Of a DNA stretch of 8,026 nt, positions 1-5,601 are shown one piece after another. The notes beneath the pieces were generated by a model. It was not told the DNA's origin, made no database searches, and was given only the letters and a program-made list of their open reading frames with translations. The stretch is from an uncultured Collinsella sp. (GTDB lineage: Bacteria; Actinomycetota; Coriobacteriia; Coriobacteriales; Coriobacteriaceae), in assembly GCA_900556205.1 (NCBI GenBank), contig USNX01000047.1, positions 1 to 8,026 on the forward strand, given 5' to 3'. Made by a program: the position numbers and the translations under genes. How positions within the stretch are numbered: the first letter of the stretch is position 1; every line of letters starts with the position of its first letter.

Positions 1-860
<860 letters not shown>

Positions 861-923
861 ACAGGCGGTGCTCGCGGGGGCGGGGTTGACTCGGCTCCGC
901 TCCACTTCTGATGGCCGCCATTG

Positions 924-955
924 GGCGCTGGGCCGTATGGCTCAGCGCCTTTTTT
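924..955 (+). terminator. Intrinsic terminator of eno
   Basis: GGCGCTGGGCC (924-934) pairs with GGCTCAGCGCC (939-949) over 11 bp with one G-U pair, around the loop GTAT, followed by six T (950-955). This is a classical Rho-independent terminator. It makes an upstream start of the next reading frame at 921 implausible. Confidence 0.92.
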
Positions 956-994
956 ATGTCGAGCAAAGGCTGGCGAAGGCGGTGCGCGCGCTCG

Positions 995-1003
995 TGCTAT
1001 AAC
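995..1003 (+). promoter_or_regulatory. Candidate extended -10 promoter for the division-protein gene
   Basis: TGC followed by TATAAC (998-1003) forms an extended -10 element. It lies downstream of the eno terminator and about 44 bp before the ATG at 1047. No convincing -35 hexamer is visible 16-18 bp upstream, which is tolerated for extended -10 promoters. It would transcribe the two-gene unit up to 2838. Confidence 0.45.
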
Positions 1004-1046
1004 TAGAATACTTAGCGCAAACAAACCTCAACCGCACAAGGCGCAC

Positions 1047-1808
1047 ATGGATCAGATTTACGACAACAGGTACTATTCCGCCGGTTCGCGTGAGCCGTCG
1101 CCTCGCCGTGCGCGCACGGTGCAGCTCGGTGGGTCCGCCTACGCCGGCGCCGACCGCTCCACGCAGCGCCCGACAAGTACCTCGCGCCCCAATGCTCAAG
1201 TGAATACTTCGACAGATGGACCAGTGCGCCCAGCACGTTCGTTGCATGCTCAGCGCTCGTCGGCTCAAACGCACGATAGGTCGAGCAGGCCCTCGAACCG
1301 TCTTTCGGGCTCGGACTTTATGCACTACGCCAACGACAACGCGGTGGTCAAGGCGATCTACGACTTTACCCACGGTCCTCAGCGAGGGCTATTCATCGGC
1401 ATCGTCGTTGCCCTGGTGCTCGTGAGCCTGTATTTCCCCGTGCGCGACCTGTATGTGGCAAAGCGCTCGAGCGATATCTTGGCCAAGCAGGTCGAGATTC
1501 GCCAGCAATACAATGATGAGCTGCAAAAAAGCGTCGACAAGTTGCTCTCGGAGGAGGGCATCAAGGATGCGGCATCCGAGGACCTGGGCCTGGTGATGCC
1601 CGGCGAGAAGAGGATTGAAGTGCAGGGCCTAGACGGCGATTCGGATTCGTCGTCGAGCAAAAAGTCCTCAAACGCCAAGAATGCCAGCGAAGTGGCCAAA
1701 GAGATCGAAGAGGTCGGCAAGGACGCACCGTGGTACATCAAGACGCTCGATATGCTGTTTGGATTTAACGGCGTCGAGGGTCAGACGGTCGCGTCCAGCG
1801 GCGAGTAG
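1047..1808 (+). CDS. FtsB/DivIC-type septum formation initiator protein with long disordered N-terminus
   Basis: Predicted single-pass division protein of 253 aa. Residues 1-95 are Ser/Arg/Pro/Thr-rich and look disordered and cytoplasmic. A hydrophobic membrane segment spans about 114-130 (GLFIGIVVALVLVSLYF). A charged coiled coil covers about 138-170 (KQVEIRQQYNDELQKSVDKL), followed by the family hallmark GIKDAASEDLGLVMPGE (171-187), which matches the region after the coiled coil in DivIC/FtsB proteins. The extracytoplasmic tail is Ser/Lys-rich and ends with an amphipathic stretch near WYIKTLDMLFGF. In known family members the coiled coil pairs with FtsL in the divisome; that role is inferred here. 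The frame opens at 921, but that start lies inside the eno terminator; ATG 1047 follows a weak AAGG 5 bp upstream. ppx follows after 28 bp and is probably cotranscribed. Family confidence is high; FtsB versus DivIC naming is open. Confidence 0.88.
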   Translation: MDQIYDNRYYSAGSREPSPRRARTVQLGGSAYAGADRSTQRPTSTSRPNAQVNTSTDGPVRPARSLHAQRSSAQTHDRSSRPSNRLSGSDFMHYANDNAVVKAIYDFTHGPQRGLFIGIVVALVLVSLYFPVRDLYVAKRSSDILAKQVEIRQQYNDELQKSVDKLLSEEGIKDAASEDLGLVMPGEKRIEVQGLDGDSDSSSSKKSSNAKNASEVAKEIEEVGKDAPWYIKTLDMLFGFNGVEGQTVASSGE

Positions 1809-1836
1809 GCGAGTAGCGCCCGGAGGGGAGCCCGCA

Positions 1837-2838
1837 ATGACAAATTGCAAACGATATAAGGTGGCCGCGATTGACCTGGGGACGGTTTCGTCGCGGCTGG
1901 TGCTGGCCCAGGTCGAGGGCGGGGCGATCGTGGAATCGTCCAAGCATACCGAGATTACCGACTTGGGCGAGGGCGTGGACGCGACGGGGCGCTTTTGCGA
2001 GGCGGCCGTTGAGCGCGTGCTCGCTGCGTGTCGGATGTTTGTGGACGAGGCCCGTGCCTTTGGGGCTGCGTGCGTCTGCACCACGTGCACGAGCGCCGCG
2101 CGCGATGCGTCCAACGCCGCCCTGCTACTGGGCGGACTGCGCGATCTGGGGCTTGAGCCACAGGTGATTCCGGGAGAGGTTGAGGCGCGCCTGACATTTT
2201 TTGGCGTGGCGCACGACTTTGCTGGCGAGCGCATTATCGTCGCCGATTCGGGCGGTGGCTCCACGGAGCTCGCGACGGGCGTGTACGCGCCGGAGCGCGG
2301 AGTCTTTGCGCTGGAGGGAACGCGCTCGCTGGACATCGGCTGCCGCCGCGTGACCGAGCGGTTTTTCTCGGCACTGCCGCCGTCGACGAACAAGCTTGCG
2401 GCTGCCGCCGCGTGGGCGGGCGAGCAGTTCTCCGCCTATTTTGAGGGCCTGCCCAGCGACTTTGAGCGCGCCGAGCGCCTCGTTGCGGTGGGCGGTACCG
2501 TCACCACGCTCGTGGCGCTGGTCCACGAACTGGAGCCGTACGACTCGAGCTTTGTGCACCTGCGCGAGCTTTCGATGGAGCAGATCTCGGCCGCTATCGA
2601 GCGCATGTCCACGTTGGACGTGGAGGGCATCGCCGCGCTGCCGGGCGTGCAGCCCAAGCGCGCGGGCGTGATTCTCGCTGGCGCCGTGGTGATTCGCGAG
2701 CTCATGCGAGCCGGCGGCTACGACACGCTCACCGTAAGCGAGAACAGCCTACTCGCCGGCATGGTCGCCACCATCAACGAGGTTCTCGACGGCGCGACTC
2801 CCACCATCGCCTGGACCCCCAGCCTCAGCGCCCTCTAA
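1837..2838 (+). CDS. ppx: Ppx/GppA family exopolyphosphatase / pppGpp phosphohydrolase
   Basis: A 333-aa cytosolic phosphatase of the ASKHA fold, predicted to release phosphate from polyphosphate ends and/or hydrolyse pppGpp; the sequence cannot separate these activities. Seen in order: the phosphate-1 loop AAIDLGTVSSRL (10-21, D13), the catalytic-glutamate segment IPGEVEARL (111-119), the phosphate-2 loop DSGGGSTEL (137-145), GGT at 219-221, and the C-terminal PKRAGVILAGAVVIREL and VSENSLLAGM blocks. The length fits the short two-domain actinobacterial type without the HD extension of E. coli PPX. ATG 1837 is chosen because GGAGGGGAG (1822-1830) lies 6 bp upstream; the frame opens earlier, but only inside the preceding gene. 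It is 28 bp downstream of the division gene, as in the actinobacterial eno-ftsB-DUF501-ppx cluster, but DUF501 is missing. Three cysteines form C-x-C-x-x-C at 79-84, which I do not recall as a family feature. Confidence 0.93.
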   Translation: MTNCKRYKVAAIDLGTVSSRLVLAQVEGGAIVESSKHTEITDLGEGVDATGRFCEAAVERVLAACRMFVDEARAFGAACVCTTCTSAARDASNAALLLGGLRDLGLEPQVIPGEVEARLTFFGVAHDFAGERIIVADSGGGSTELATGVYAPERGVFALEGTRSLDIGCRRVTERFFSALPPSTNKLAAAAAWAGEQFSAYFEGLPSDFERAERLVAVGGTVTTLVALVHELEPYDSSFVHLRELSMEQISAAIERMSTLDVEGIAALPGVQPKRAGVILAGAVVIRELMRAGGYDTLTVSENSLLAGMVATINEVLDGATPTIAWTPSLSAL

Positions 2839-2841
2839 ATA

Positions 2842-2908
2842 AGTTGCGGTGAAATACGGACTACAATCGCCCTTTCGGGCACCAAACAGTCCCTATTCCA
2901 CCGCAACT
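2842..2908. repeat. Nested hairpin repeat, copy 1
   Basis: The arms 2842-2862 and 2888-2908 are inverted repeats of 21 bp with 19 matches. They enclose 25 bp that hold a second hairpin, GCCC-TTTC-GGGC (2869-2880). The outer 15 bases (AGTTGCGGTG[A/G]AATA) are shared with the copy at 4365-4435, while the inner arm differs. It starts 3 bp after the ppx stop codon, so it could also end ppx transcripts, although no T-run follows. Confidence 0.85.
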
Positions 2909-2922
2909 CAACAGCCGGCACC

Positions 2923-2950
2923 TGGGGACAGTCCTTGCGGGGCGTCCCCA
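2923..2950. repeat. Short palindrome TGGGGAC...GTCCCCA between converging genes
   Basis: TGGGGAC (2923-2929) and GTCCCCA (2944-2950) form a perfect 7-bp stem with a 14-nt loop. It lies 6 bp beyond the stop codon of the minus-strand ATPase gene, between two converging genes. The TGGGGACAGTCC core resembles REP-like palindromes I recall from many bacterial genomes. There is no T-run on either side, so a terminator role is uncertain. Confidence 0.5.
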
Positions 2951-2956
2951 CAGCGC

Positions 2957-4258
2957 CTATGCCAGCTTGTCGATCTGCCCAATCTCCCAAAGCGGAATAT
3001 TGACGAGCATGCCCTCGTCTCTATATGCCGCCAGGGAGCTCCTCACGCAACGCTCGAGTTTGAATTTTTCGCAGGCTATTTTCAGACTCTTCGCTTTAAG
3101 GTTCTCTGCTGCCTTGACCTCAAGCGGAAGCACGGTTCCCGCATGGTCGATGGCAAAGTCGGTTTCGGCATTGCCAGAGGTAGAGGACCAATACGCGGGA
3201 GTTTTGTCCTGGAGCAAAAGCTCCTGCGCGACGTATTGTTCGGTCAGCGAACCTTTGAACTCGGTAAAAACAGCGGATCCGTTAAGAACGACGGCCGGAG
3301 AGAGACCGGAGAGCGCTCCGAGGATGCCGGTGTCGATGCAGAACAGTTTGAAGCCCGAGAGGTCTTCGTAGCTCGAGAGCGGCGCCTTTAGAGCGGAAAC
3401 ACGTGGCACCTTATGAACGATTCCGTAGTCCGTGAGCCACTGGAGGCTTTCCTCGAAATCGCGTGCGCGCGCTCCGGGACGAAGGGCGCCATAGACAAAC
3501 TTCTTGTTCTCCTTTGCAAGCTGGCCGGGAAGGGATTTCCAAACCAGCCTCATGCGCTCGACGATGCGGGCGGGTGCATGTTTGCCAAAATCGGATTCGT
3601 AAGCCTCGATGATTTGCTGTTGAAGCCTTCGGGCTTCGATGAAATCGCGTGTCTCGGCGAAAGTGGAGACAACTTCGGGCATACCGCCGACAACAAGGTA
3701 TTCCTTGAGCAAGTGCTCGAGCTTTTCGGTAACGTTTGTTAGAAGGTTCATGTCTGCGGCAAGGATGGCGTCGGCGAGTGGGTTGCCGTCGACGGCACGA
3801 ACGAACTCAGCAAACCCCATGGGACGCATGGTGAGCTGGTCGATTTTGCCGACGGGAAATGACTCGTTTTCGCGTCGGAGCGCGAGGCCCATATAGGAAC
3901 TGGCTGCTACGATGTGGTATTCGGGTGCAAGCTCGTTGAAGTACTTGAGCGAGGTGATCCCGCGTGGCGCCTCTTGGATCTCGTCGAAGATGATGAGCGT
4001 GTCTTCCGGCGTTACGGTTTGGCCACGTAGGAGTTCTATCTGGGAGATGATGCGCTTGGGGTCGAGGTTCCCATCGAACAGCGAGCGTGTGCTCGGCTCG
4101 AGCATAAAGTCAAAACGAATGACGTTTCGATACTGCTGGCTTGCGAATTCGTTAAGAAGCCAAGTCTTTCCTGTCTGGCGGGCTCCCTTAAGCAAGAGAG
4201 GTTTGCGATTCGCCCTTGATTTCCAAGCGATAAGTTCACTCATAAGCTGTCGCTGCAT
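2957..4258 (-). CDS. AAA_14 / DUF4143 family ATPase with PD-(D/E)xK-like C-terminus
   Basis: A 433-aa predicted cytosolic ATPase of a widespread but functionally unassigned family. Seen in order: Walker A GARQTGKT (25-32), Walker B TLIIFDEIQ (87-95, D92/E93), a VAASSYMG sensor-like strand (117-124), the linker EYLVVGGMPEVV that marks entry into DUF4143, LTDYGIVHKV, FKLFCIDTGILGAL, EQYVAQELL, and finally E365-T-D367 with PLEVK (E380, K382), a PD-(D/E)xK nuclease-like arrangement. ATG 4258 follows GGGAGG at a short spacing; a TTG at 4270 is an alternative but overlaps that ribosome site. Base composition is visibly less G+C-rich than the neighbours, and the gene is flanked by two related hairpin repeats, suggesting acquisition by transfer. 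It stands alone, converges on ppx, and has its own promoter-like region with twin dyads. Family assignment is firm. Function is unknown; DNA-related or defence roles are only possibilities. Confidence 0.9.
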   Translation of the reverse strand: MQRQLMSELIAWKSRANRKPLLLKGARQTGKTWLLNEFASQQYRNVIRFDFMLEPSTRSLFDGNLDPKRIISQIELLRGQTVTPEDTLIIFDEIQEAPRGITSLKYFNELAPEYHIVAASSYMGLALRRENESFPVGKIDQLTMRPMGFAEFVRAVDGNPLADAILAADMNLLTNVTEKLEHLLKEYLVVGGMPEVVSTFAETRDFIEARRLQQQIIEAYESDFGKHAPARIVERMRLVWKSLPGQLAKENKKFVYGALRPGARARDFEESLQWLTDYGIVHKVPRVSALKAPLSSYEDLSGFKLFCIDTGILGALSGLSPAVVLNGSAVFTEFKGSLTEQYVAQELLLQDKTPAYWSSTSGNAETDFAIDHAGTVLPLEVKAAENLKAKSLKIACEKFKLERCVRSSLAAYRDEGMLVNIPLWEIGQIDKLA

Positions 4259-4281
4259 ATTGCCTCCCAACCCTCTCGGCT

Positions 4282-4287
4282 AGTATA
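4282..4287 (-). promoter_or_regulatory. Candidate -10 box of the ATPase gene
   Basis: The minus strand reads TATACT, a five-of-six match to TATAAT, 23 bp before the ATG at 4258. No good -35 hexamer is seen at normal spacing; the position is occupied by the nearer of two dyads (4302-4319). Control through those dyads is plausible. Confidence 0.5.
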
Positions 4288-4301
4288 AGGCCATTTGGGA
4301 G

Positions 4302-4352
4302 TTTCCATCGGAAAATGTGCGAGACAGCCACGTTTTTCCATCGGAAAATGTG
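4302..4352. promoter_or_regulatory. Two identical 18-bp dyad sites, possible operators of the ATPase gene
   Basis: TTTCCATCGGAAAATGTG occurs exactly at 4302-4319 and at 4335-4352, 33 bp apart, about three helical turns. Each contains the perfect dyad TTTCC-ATC-GGAAA. The sites are centred about 35 and 68 bp upstream of the predicted transcription start of the ATPase gene. Same-face spacing and exact repetition suggest binding of one regulator at two sites. No regulator gene lies nearby, so the binder is unknown. Confidence 0.55.
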
Positions 4353-4364
4353 GGAACACCAACC

Positions 4365-4435
4365 TAAGTTGCGGTGGAATAGTTCCTAAATGGGCTGGTA
4401 AACTACCAAAACAGGAACTATTCCACCGCAACTTA
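4365..4435. repeat. Nested hairpin repeat, copy 2
   Basis: The arms 4365-4387 and 4413-4435 are a perfect 23-bp inverted repeat. They surround 25 bp with an inner hairpin TGGTA-AAC-TACCA (4396-4408). The outer 15 bases match copy 1 (2842-2908). The inner arm is GTTCCT/AGGAAC instead of GGACT/AGTCC, so sequence changed while pairing was kept. Together the copies bracket the ATPase gene and its promoter. Confidence 0.9.
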
Positions 4436-4440
4436 GAGCC

Positions 4441-4520
4441 CCGCCGGCGTGTAAAAGAAACGAGCCCGCATCCCTGGGGGACACGGGCTCGAAAGCTCCA
4501 TATGGTAGGGGCGGTGGGAC
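4441..4520 (-). repeat. Direct repeat A: displaced tRNA-Leu 3' end plus terminator
   Basis: These 80 bp match 4637-4716 without gaps, with 7 differences. Read on the minus strand, the repeat begins with the last 18 nt of the tRNA-Leu including CCA (4503-4520), continues through the spacer, and ends with the terminator hairpin. The tRNA body is absent: beyond 4520 the sequence diverges completely. It is therefore a remnant or duplication product, not a tRNA gene. Confidence 0.85.
4451..4491 (-). terminator. Terminator-like hairpin in repeat A
   Basis: On the minus strand, CGAGCCCG (4491-4484) pairs perfectly with CGGGCTCG (4468-4461). The inner TGTCCC/GGGATG extends the stem with G-U pairs around the loop CCA, and TTTCTTTTAC follows. 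The stem is stronger than in the copy beside the intact tRNA. Confidence 0.65.
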
Positions 4521-4636
4521 GTCCGCGCATTTGCTGCGCAAATACGCACCGGCTTCGGACGCCTGTCGGCGCCCTCGCCGGCTCGCTTCGGACGCTGCGC
4601 GTCCGCTTAACGCTCGCCCCCTCGCGGGTTCGAGTC
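4521..4636. other. 116-bp G+C-rich spacer between the two tRNA-end repeats, no gene seen
   Basis: This stretch has no convincing gene. It holds GCGCATTTGC / GCAAATACGC (4525-4547), a 10-bp inverted repeat with one mismatch that becomes a G-U pair on the minus strand. GCTTCGGACGC occurs twice (4552-4562 and 4585-4595), the second inside the hairpin CGGACGC-TGC-GCGTCCG (4589-4605). At its right edge, continuing into repeat B, GGTTCGAGTCCCACCG (4627-4642) is a T-arm-like sequence in plus orientation. The rest of the non-coding region 4259-4698 is covered by the separate promoter, dyad and repeat entries. Confidence 0.6.
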
Positions 4637-4716
4637 CCACCGGCATCTAAAAGAAGCGAGCCCGCATCCCTGAGGAACACGGACTCGAAAGCTCCATATG
4701 GTAGGGGCGGTGGGAC
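4637..4716 (-). repeat. Direct repeat B: 3' end of the intact tRNA-Leu plus its terminator
   Basis: This is the partner of 4441-4520, at a distance of 196 bp. It includes the last 18 nt of the functional tRNA (4699-4716). The difference between the copies begins exactly inside the tRNA T-arm at 4716/4717. Confidence 0.85.
4644..4687 (-). terminator. Terminator of tRNA-Leu
   Basis: On the minus strand, CGAGTCCG (4687-4680) pairs with CGGGCTCG (4664-4657), including one U-G pair. An inner TGTTCC/GGGATG extension follows, then GCTTCTTTTAG. It begins 12 nt after the tRNA CCA end, as expected for tRNA transcript termination. Confidence 0.75.
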
Positions 4717-4783
4717 TCGAACCCACAATCCTTGCGGCGAGAGATTTTAAGTCTCCTGCGTATGCCAATTCCGCCACGCCCCC
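4699..4783 (-). tRNA. tRNA-Leu (anticodon UAA)
   Basis: An 85-nt class II tRNA with encoded CCA. The acceptor GGGGGCG (4783-4777) pairs with CGCCCCT, with discriminator A and CCA at 4701-4699. The D-arm region reads GCGGAATTGGCA. The anticodon stem GGAGA/TCTCT encloses the loop CTTAAAA, giving anticodon TAA at 4749-4747, which reads UUA/UUG leucine codons. A long variable arm (CGCCGCAAGG region) and the T-arm TGGGTTCGAGTCCCA complete the leucine-type structure. The gene lies 31 bp downstream of a minus-strand protein gene and has its own possible promoter. Its 3' end is duplicated downstream. Confidence 0.96.
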
Positions 4784-4794
4784 GTGAGACTAGA

Positions 4795-4803
4795 AGTCTA
4801 GCA
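4795..4803 (-). promoter_or_regulatory. Possible extended -10 promoter of tRNA-Leu
   Basis: The minus strand reads TGC-TAGACT immediately upstream of the tRNA, placing a start about 5-8 nt before its 5' end. No clear -35 is present, and readthrough from the upstream protein gene is an alternative. Confidence 0.35.
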
Positions 4804-4814
4804 CAAGCCGTCCG

Positions 4815-5438
4815 TTACGCGTTGACGGCCATCGAGTGTTGGCCCGACTTCTCCAGGAACTCCTGGAACTTGGCTTCGTCGCCCTTGTTCTGGTACTGCA
4901 GGGCCAGCAGGTACTCCAAGCGGCAGCGCTTGACCGGGTCGTCGCTGACATCCTCGAGCATGCGCTCCAGCTCGGGAATGTCGTTGTGGCGCTTGAGGAT
5001 CATCGTGTCGTACATCAGTTGGCATTCGTGCGCGACTGCCTCGGCCTGGCCGCCCTCAAAGCCCTTGATCTCGTGCAACAGCTCTTTGGACTTTTTGCGG
5101 TCCTCCTGGCCAACATAGTAGTTAAAGGCCTTAATCACCAGGTCGACGCGCTGCATCTTGGGCAGATTGAGGCTCAACAGCAGGTCGAACATCTCGCTGG
5201 CGTGCTCGTGGTCCTCGCGCAGCAGATAGGAGTTCAGACGCAGGTAGTCGCGGTTGTAGCGCGGGTACAGCATGCTGGTGAGTTTGCCGTCGAGCAAACG
5301 ATCGAACTCGTCCCACTGCTTGGCAGCCATAAGCTGCTGCAGACGCTTGAACGTGGTGCGTTTTTTGACGCTAAAGAACACCGACACGGCGATGCAGATG
5401 ATAACGACGGCGGTCCAGAGGGTGCGGGAATCGGGCAT
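4815..5438 (-). CDS. Membrane-anchored TPR-like protein of unknown function
   Basis: A 207-aa protein that I cannot assign to a named family. It has a short N-terminus, one hydrophobic segment at about 7-25 (LWTAVVIICIAVSVFFSV) and a basic KKR stop-transfer, so the rest is probably cytoplasmic. The remainder is helical with aromatic/leucine spacing typical of tetratricopeptide-like repeats (WDEFDRLLDGKL, HASEMFDLLLSLN, RCRLEYLLALQYQNKGDE near the end), suggesting a protein-interaction scaffold. ATG 5438 is chosen because AAGGA lies 7 bp upstream and the membrane segment follows at once. The frame stays open to 5549, but that extension crosses the promoter -10. The tRNA-Leu follows 31 bp downstream on the same strand with no terminator between, so partial cotranscription is possible. 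No frame damage is seen. Confidence 0.75.
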   Translation of the reverse strand: MPDSRTLWTAVVIICIAVSVFFSVKKRTTFKRLQQLMAAKQWDEFDRLLDGKLTSMLYPRYNRDYLRLNSYLLREDHEHASEMFDLLLSLNLPKMQRVDLVIKAFNYYVGQEDRKKSKELLHEIKGFEGGQAEAVAHECQLMYDTMILKRHNDIPELERMLEDVSDDPVKRCRLEYLLALQYQNKGDEAKFQEFLEKSGQHSMAVNA

Positions 5439-5453
5439 TTCAGAGTCCTTAGT

Positions 5454-5470
5454 CGCTCGTAAAGCGAGCG
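5454..5470 (-). other. Small hairpin in the leader of the TPR-like gene
   Basis: CGCTCG (5454-5459) and CGAGCG (5465-5470) form a perfect 6-bp stem with a 5-nt loop. It sits between the predicted transcription start and the ribosome-binding site. It has no T-run and is too short to call a known riboregulator. Confidence 0.35.
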
Positions 5471-5493
5471 GTATGGCAACACGTACTAGATGT

Positions 5494-5499
5494 ATTATA
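5494..5499 (-). promoter_or_regulatory. -10 box of the TPR-like gene
   Basis: A perfect TATAAT on the minus strand, about 56 bp before the ATG at 5438, implying a leader of roughly 50 nt. No good -35 match is seen at 16-18 bp. It is divergent from the promoter of the IIB gene. Confidence 0.6.
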
Positions 5500-5538
5500 C
5501 GCAGCGCGCAAGCAAACTGGCATAAAAGCTCATCGAGG

Positions 5539-5567
5539 CTGAGTGCCATCGCTCGCTGCGGTACACT
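5539..5567 (+). promoter_or_regulatory. Weak candidate promoter of the IIB/VOC pair
   Basis: CTGAGT (5539-5544) and TACACT (5562-5567) are separated by 17 bp and precede the ATG at 5602. Both hexamers are imperfect, so the call is tentative. Confidence 0.3.
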
Positions 5568-5601
5568 TACCTAAAGTAAACCATGAAGGGAGACATTACC
5601 T

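Noticed and set aside
921..1046. Upstream extension of the division-protein frame
   Set aside because: It would start inside the eno terminator and contain the promoter; ATG 1047 fits better.
2849..3391. Plus-strand open frame of 180 codons opposite the ATPase gene
   Set aside because: It lies antisense to the end of a gene with clear domain motifs, starts inside hairpin copy 1, has no ribosome-binding site and no recognisable family features.
4302..4435. Possible CRISPR-like repeat arrangement
   Set aside because: There are only two direct 18-bp copies followed by an unrelated inverted repeat; no regular repeat-spacer series and no cas gene.
4621..4645. Possible second tRNA on the plus strand ending in GGTTCGAGTCCCACCGGCATC
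   Set aside because: Only a T-arm-like piece is present; no matching acceptor, D-arm or anticodon arm is found upstream.
4240..4750. Long frames on both strands across the repeat and tRNA region
   Set aside because: They run through hairpin arms, tRNA sequence and terminators; apparent peptide repeats only reflect the DNA repeats.
5439..5549. N-terminal extension of the TPR-like protein to position 5549
   Set aside because: The extension crosses the TATAAT box and lacks a ribosome-binding site, whereas ATG 5438 has AAGGA at good spacing.
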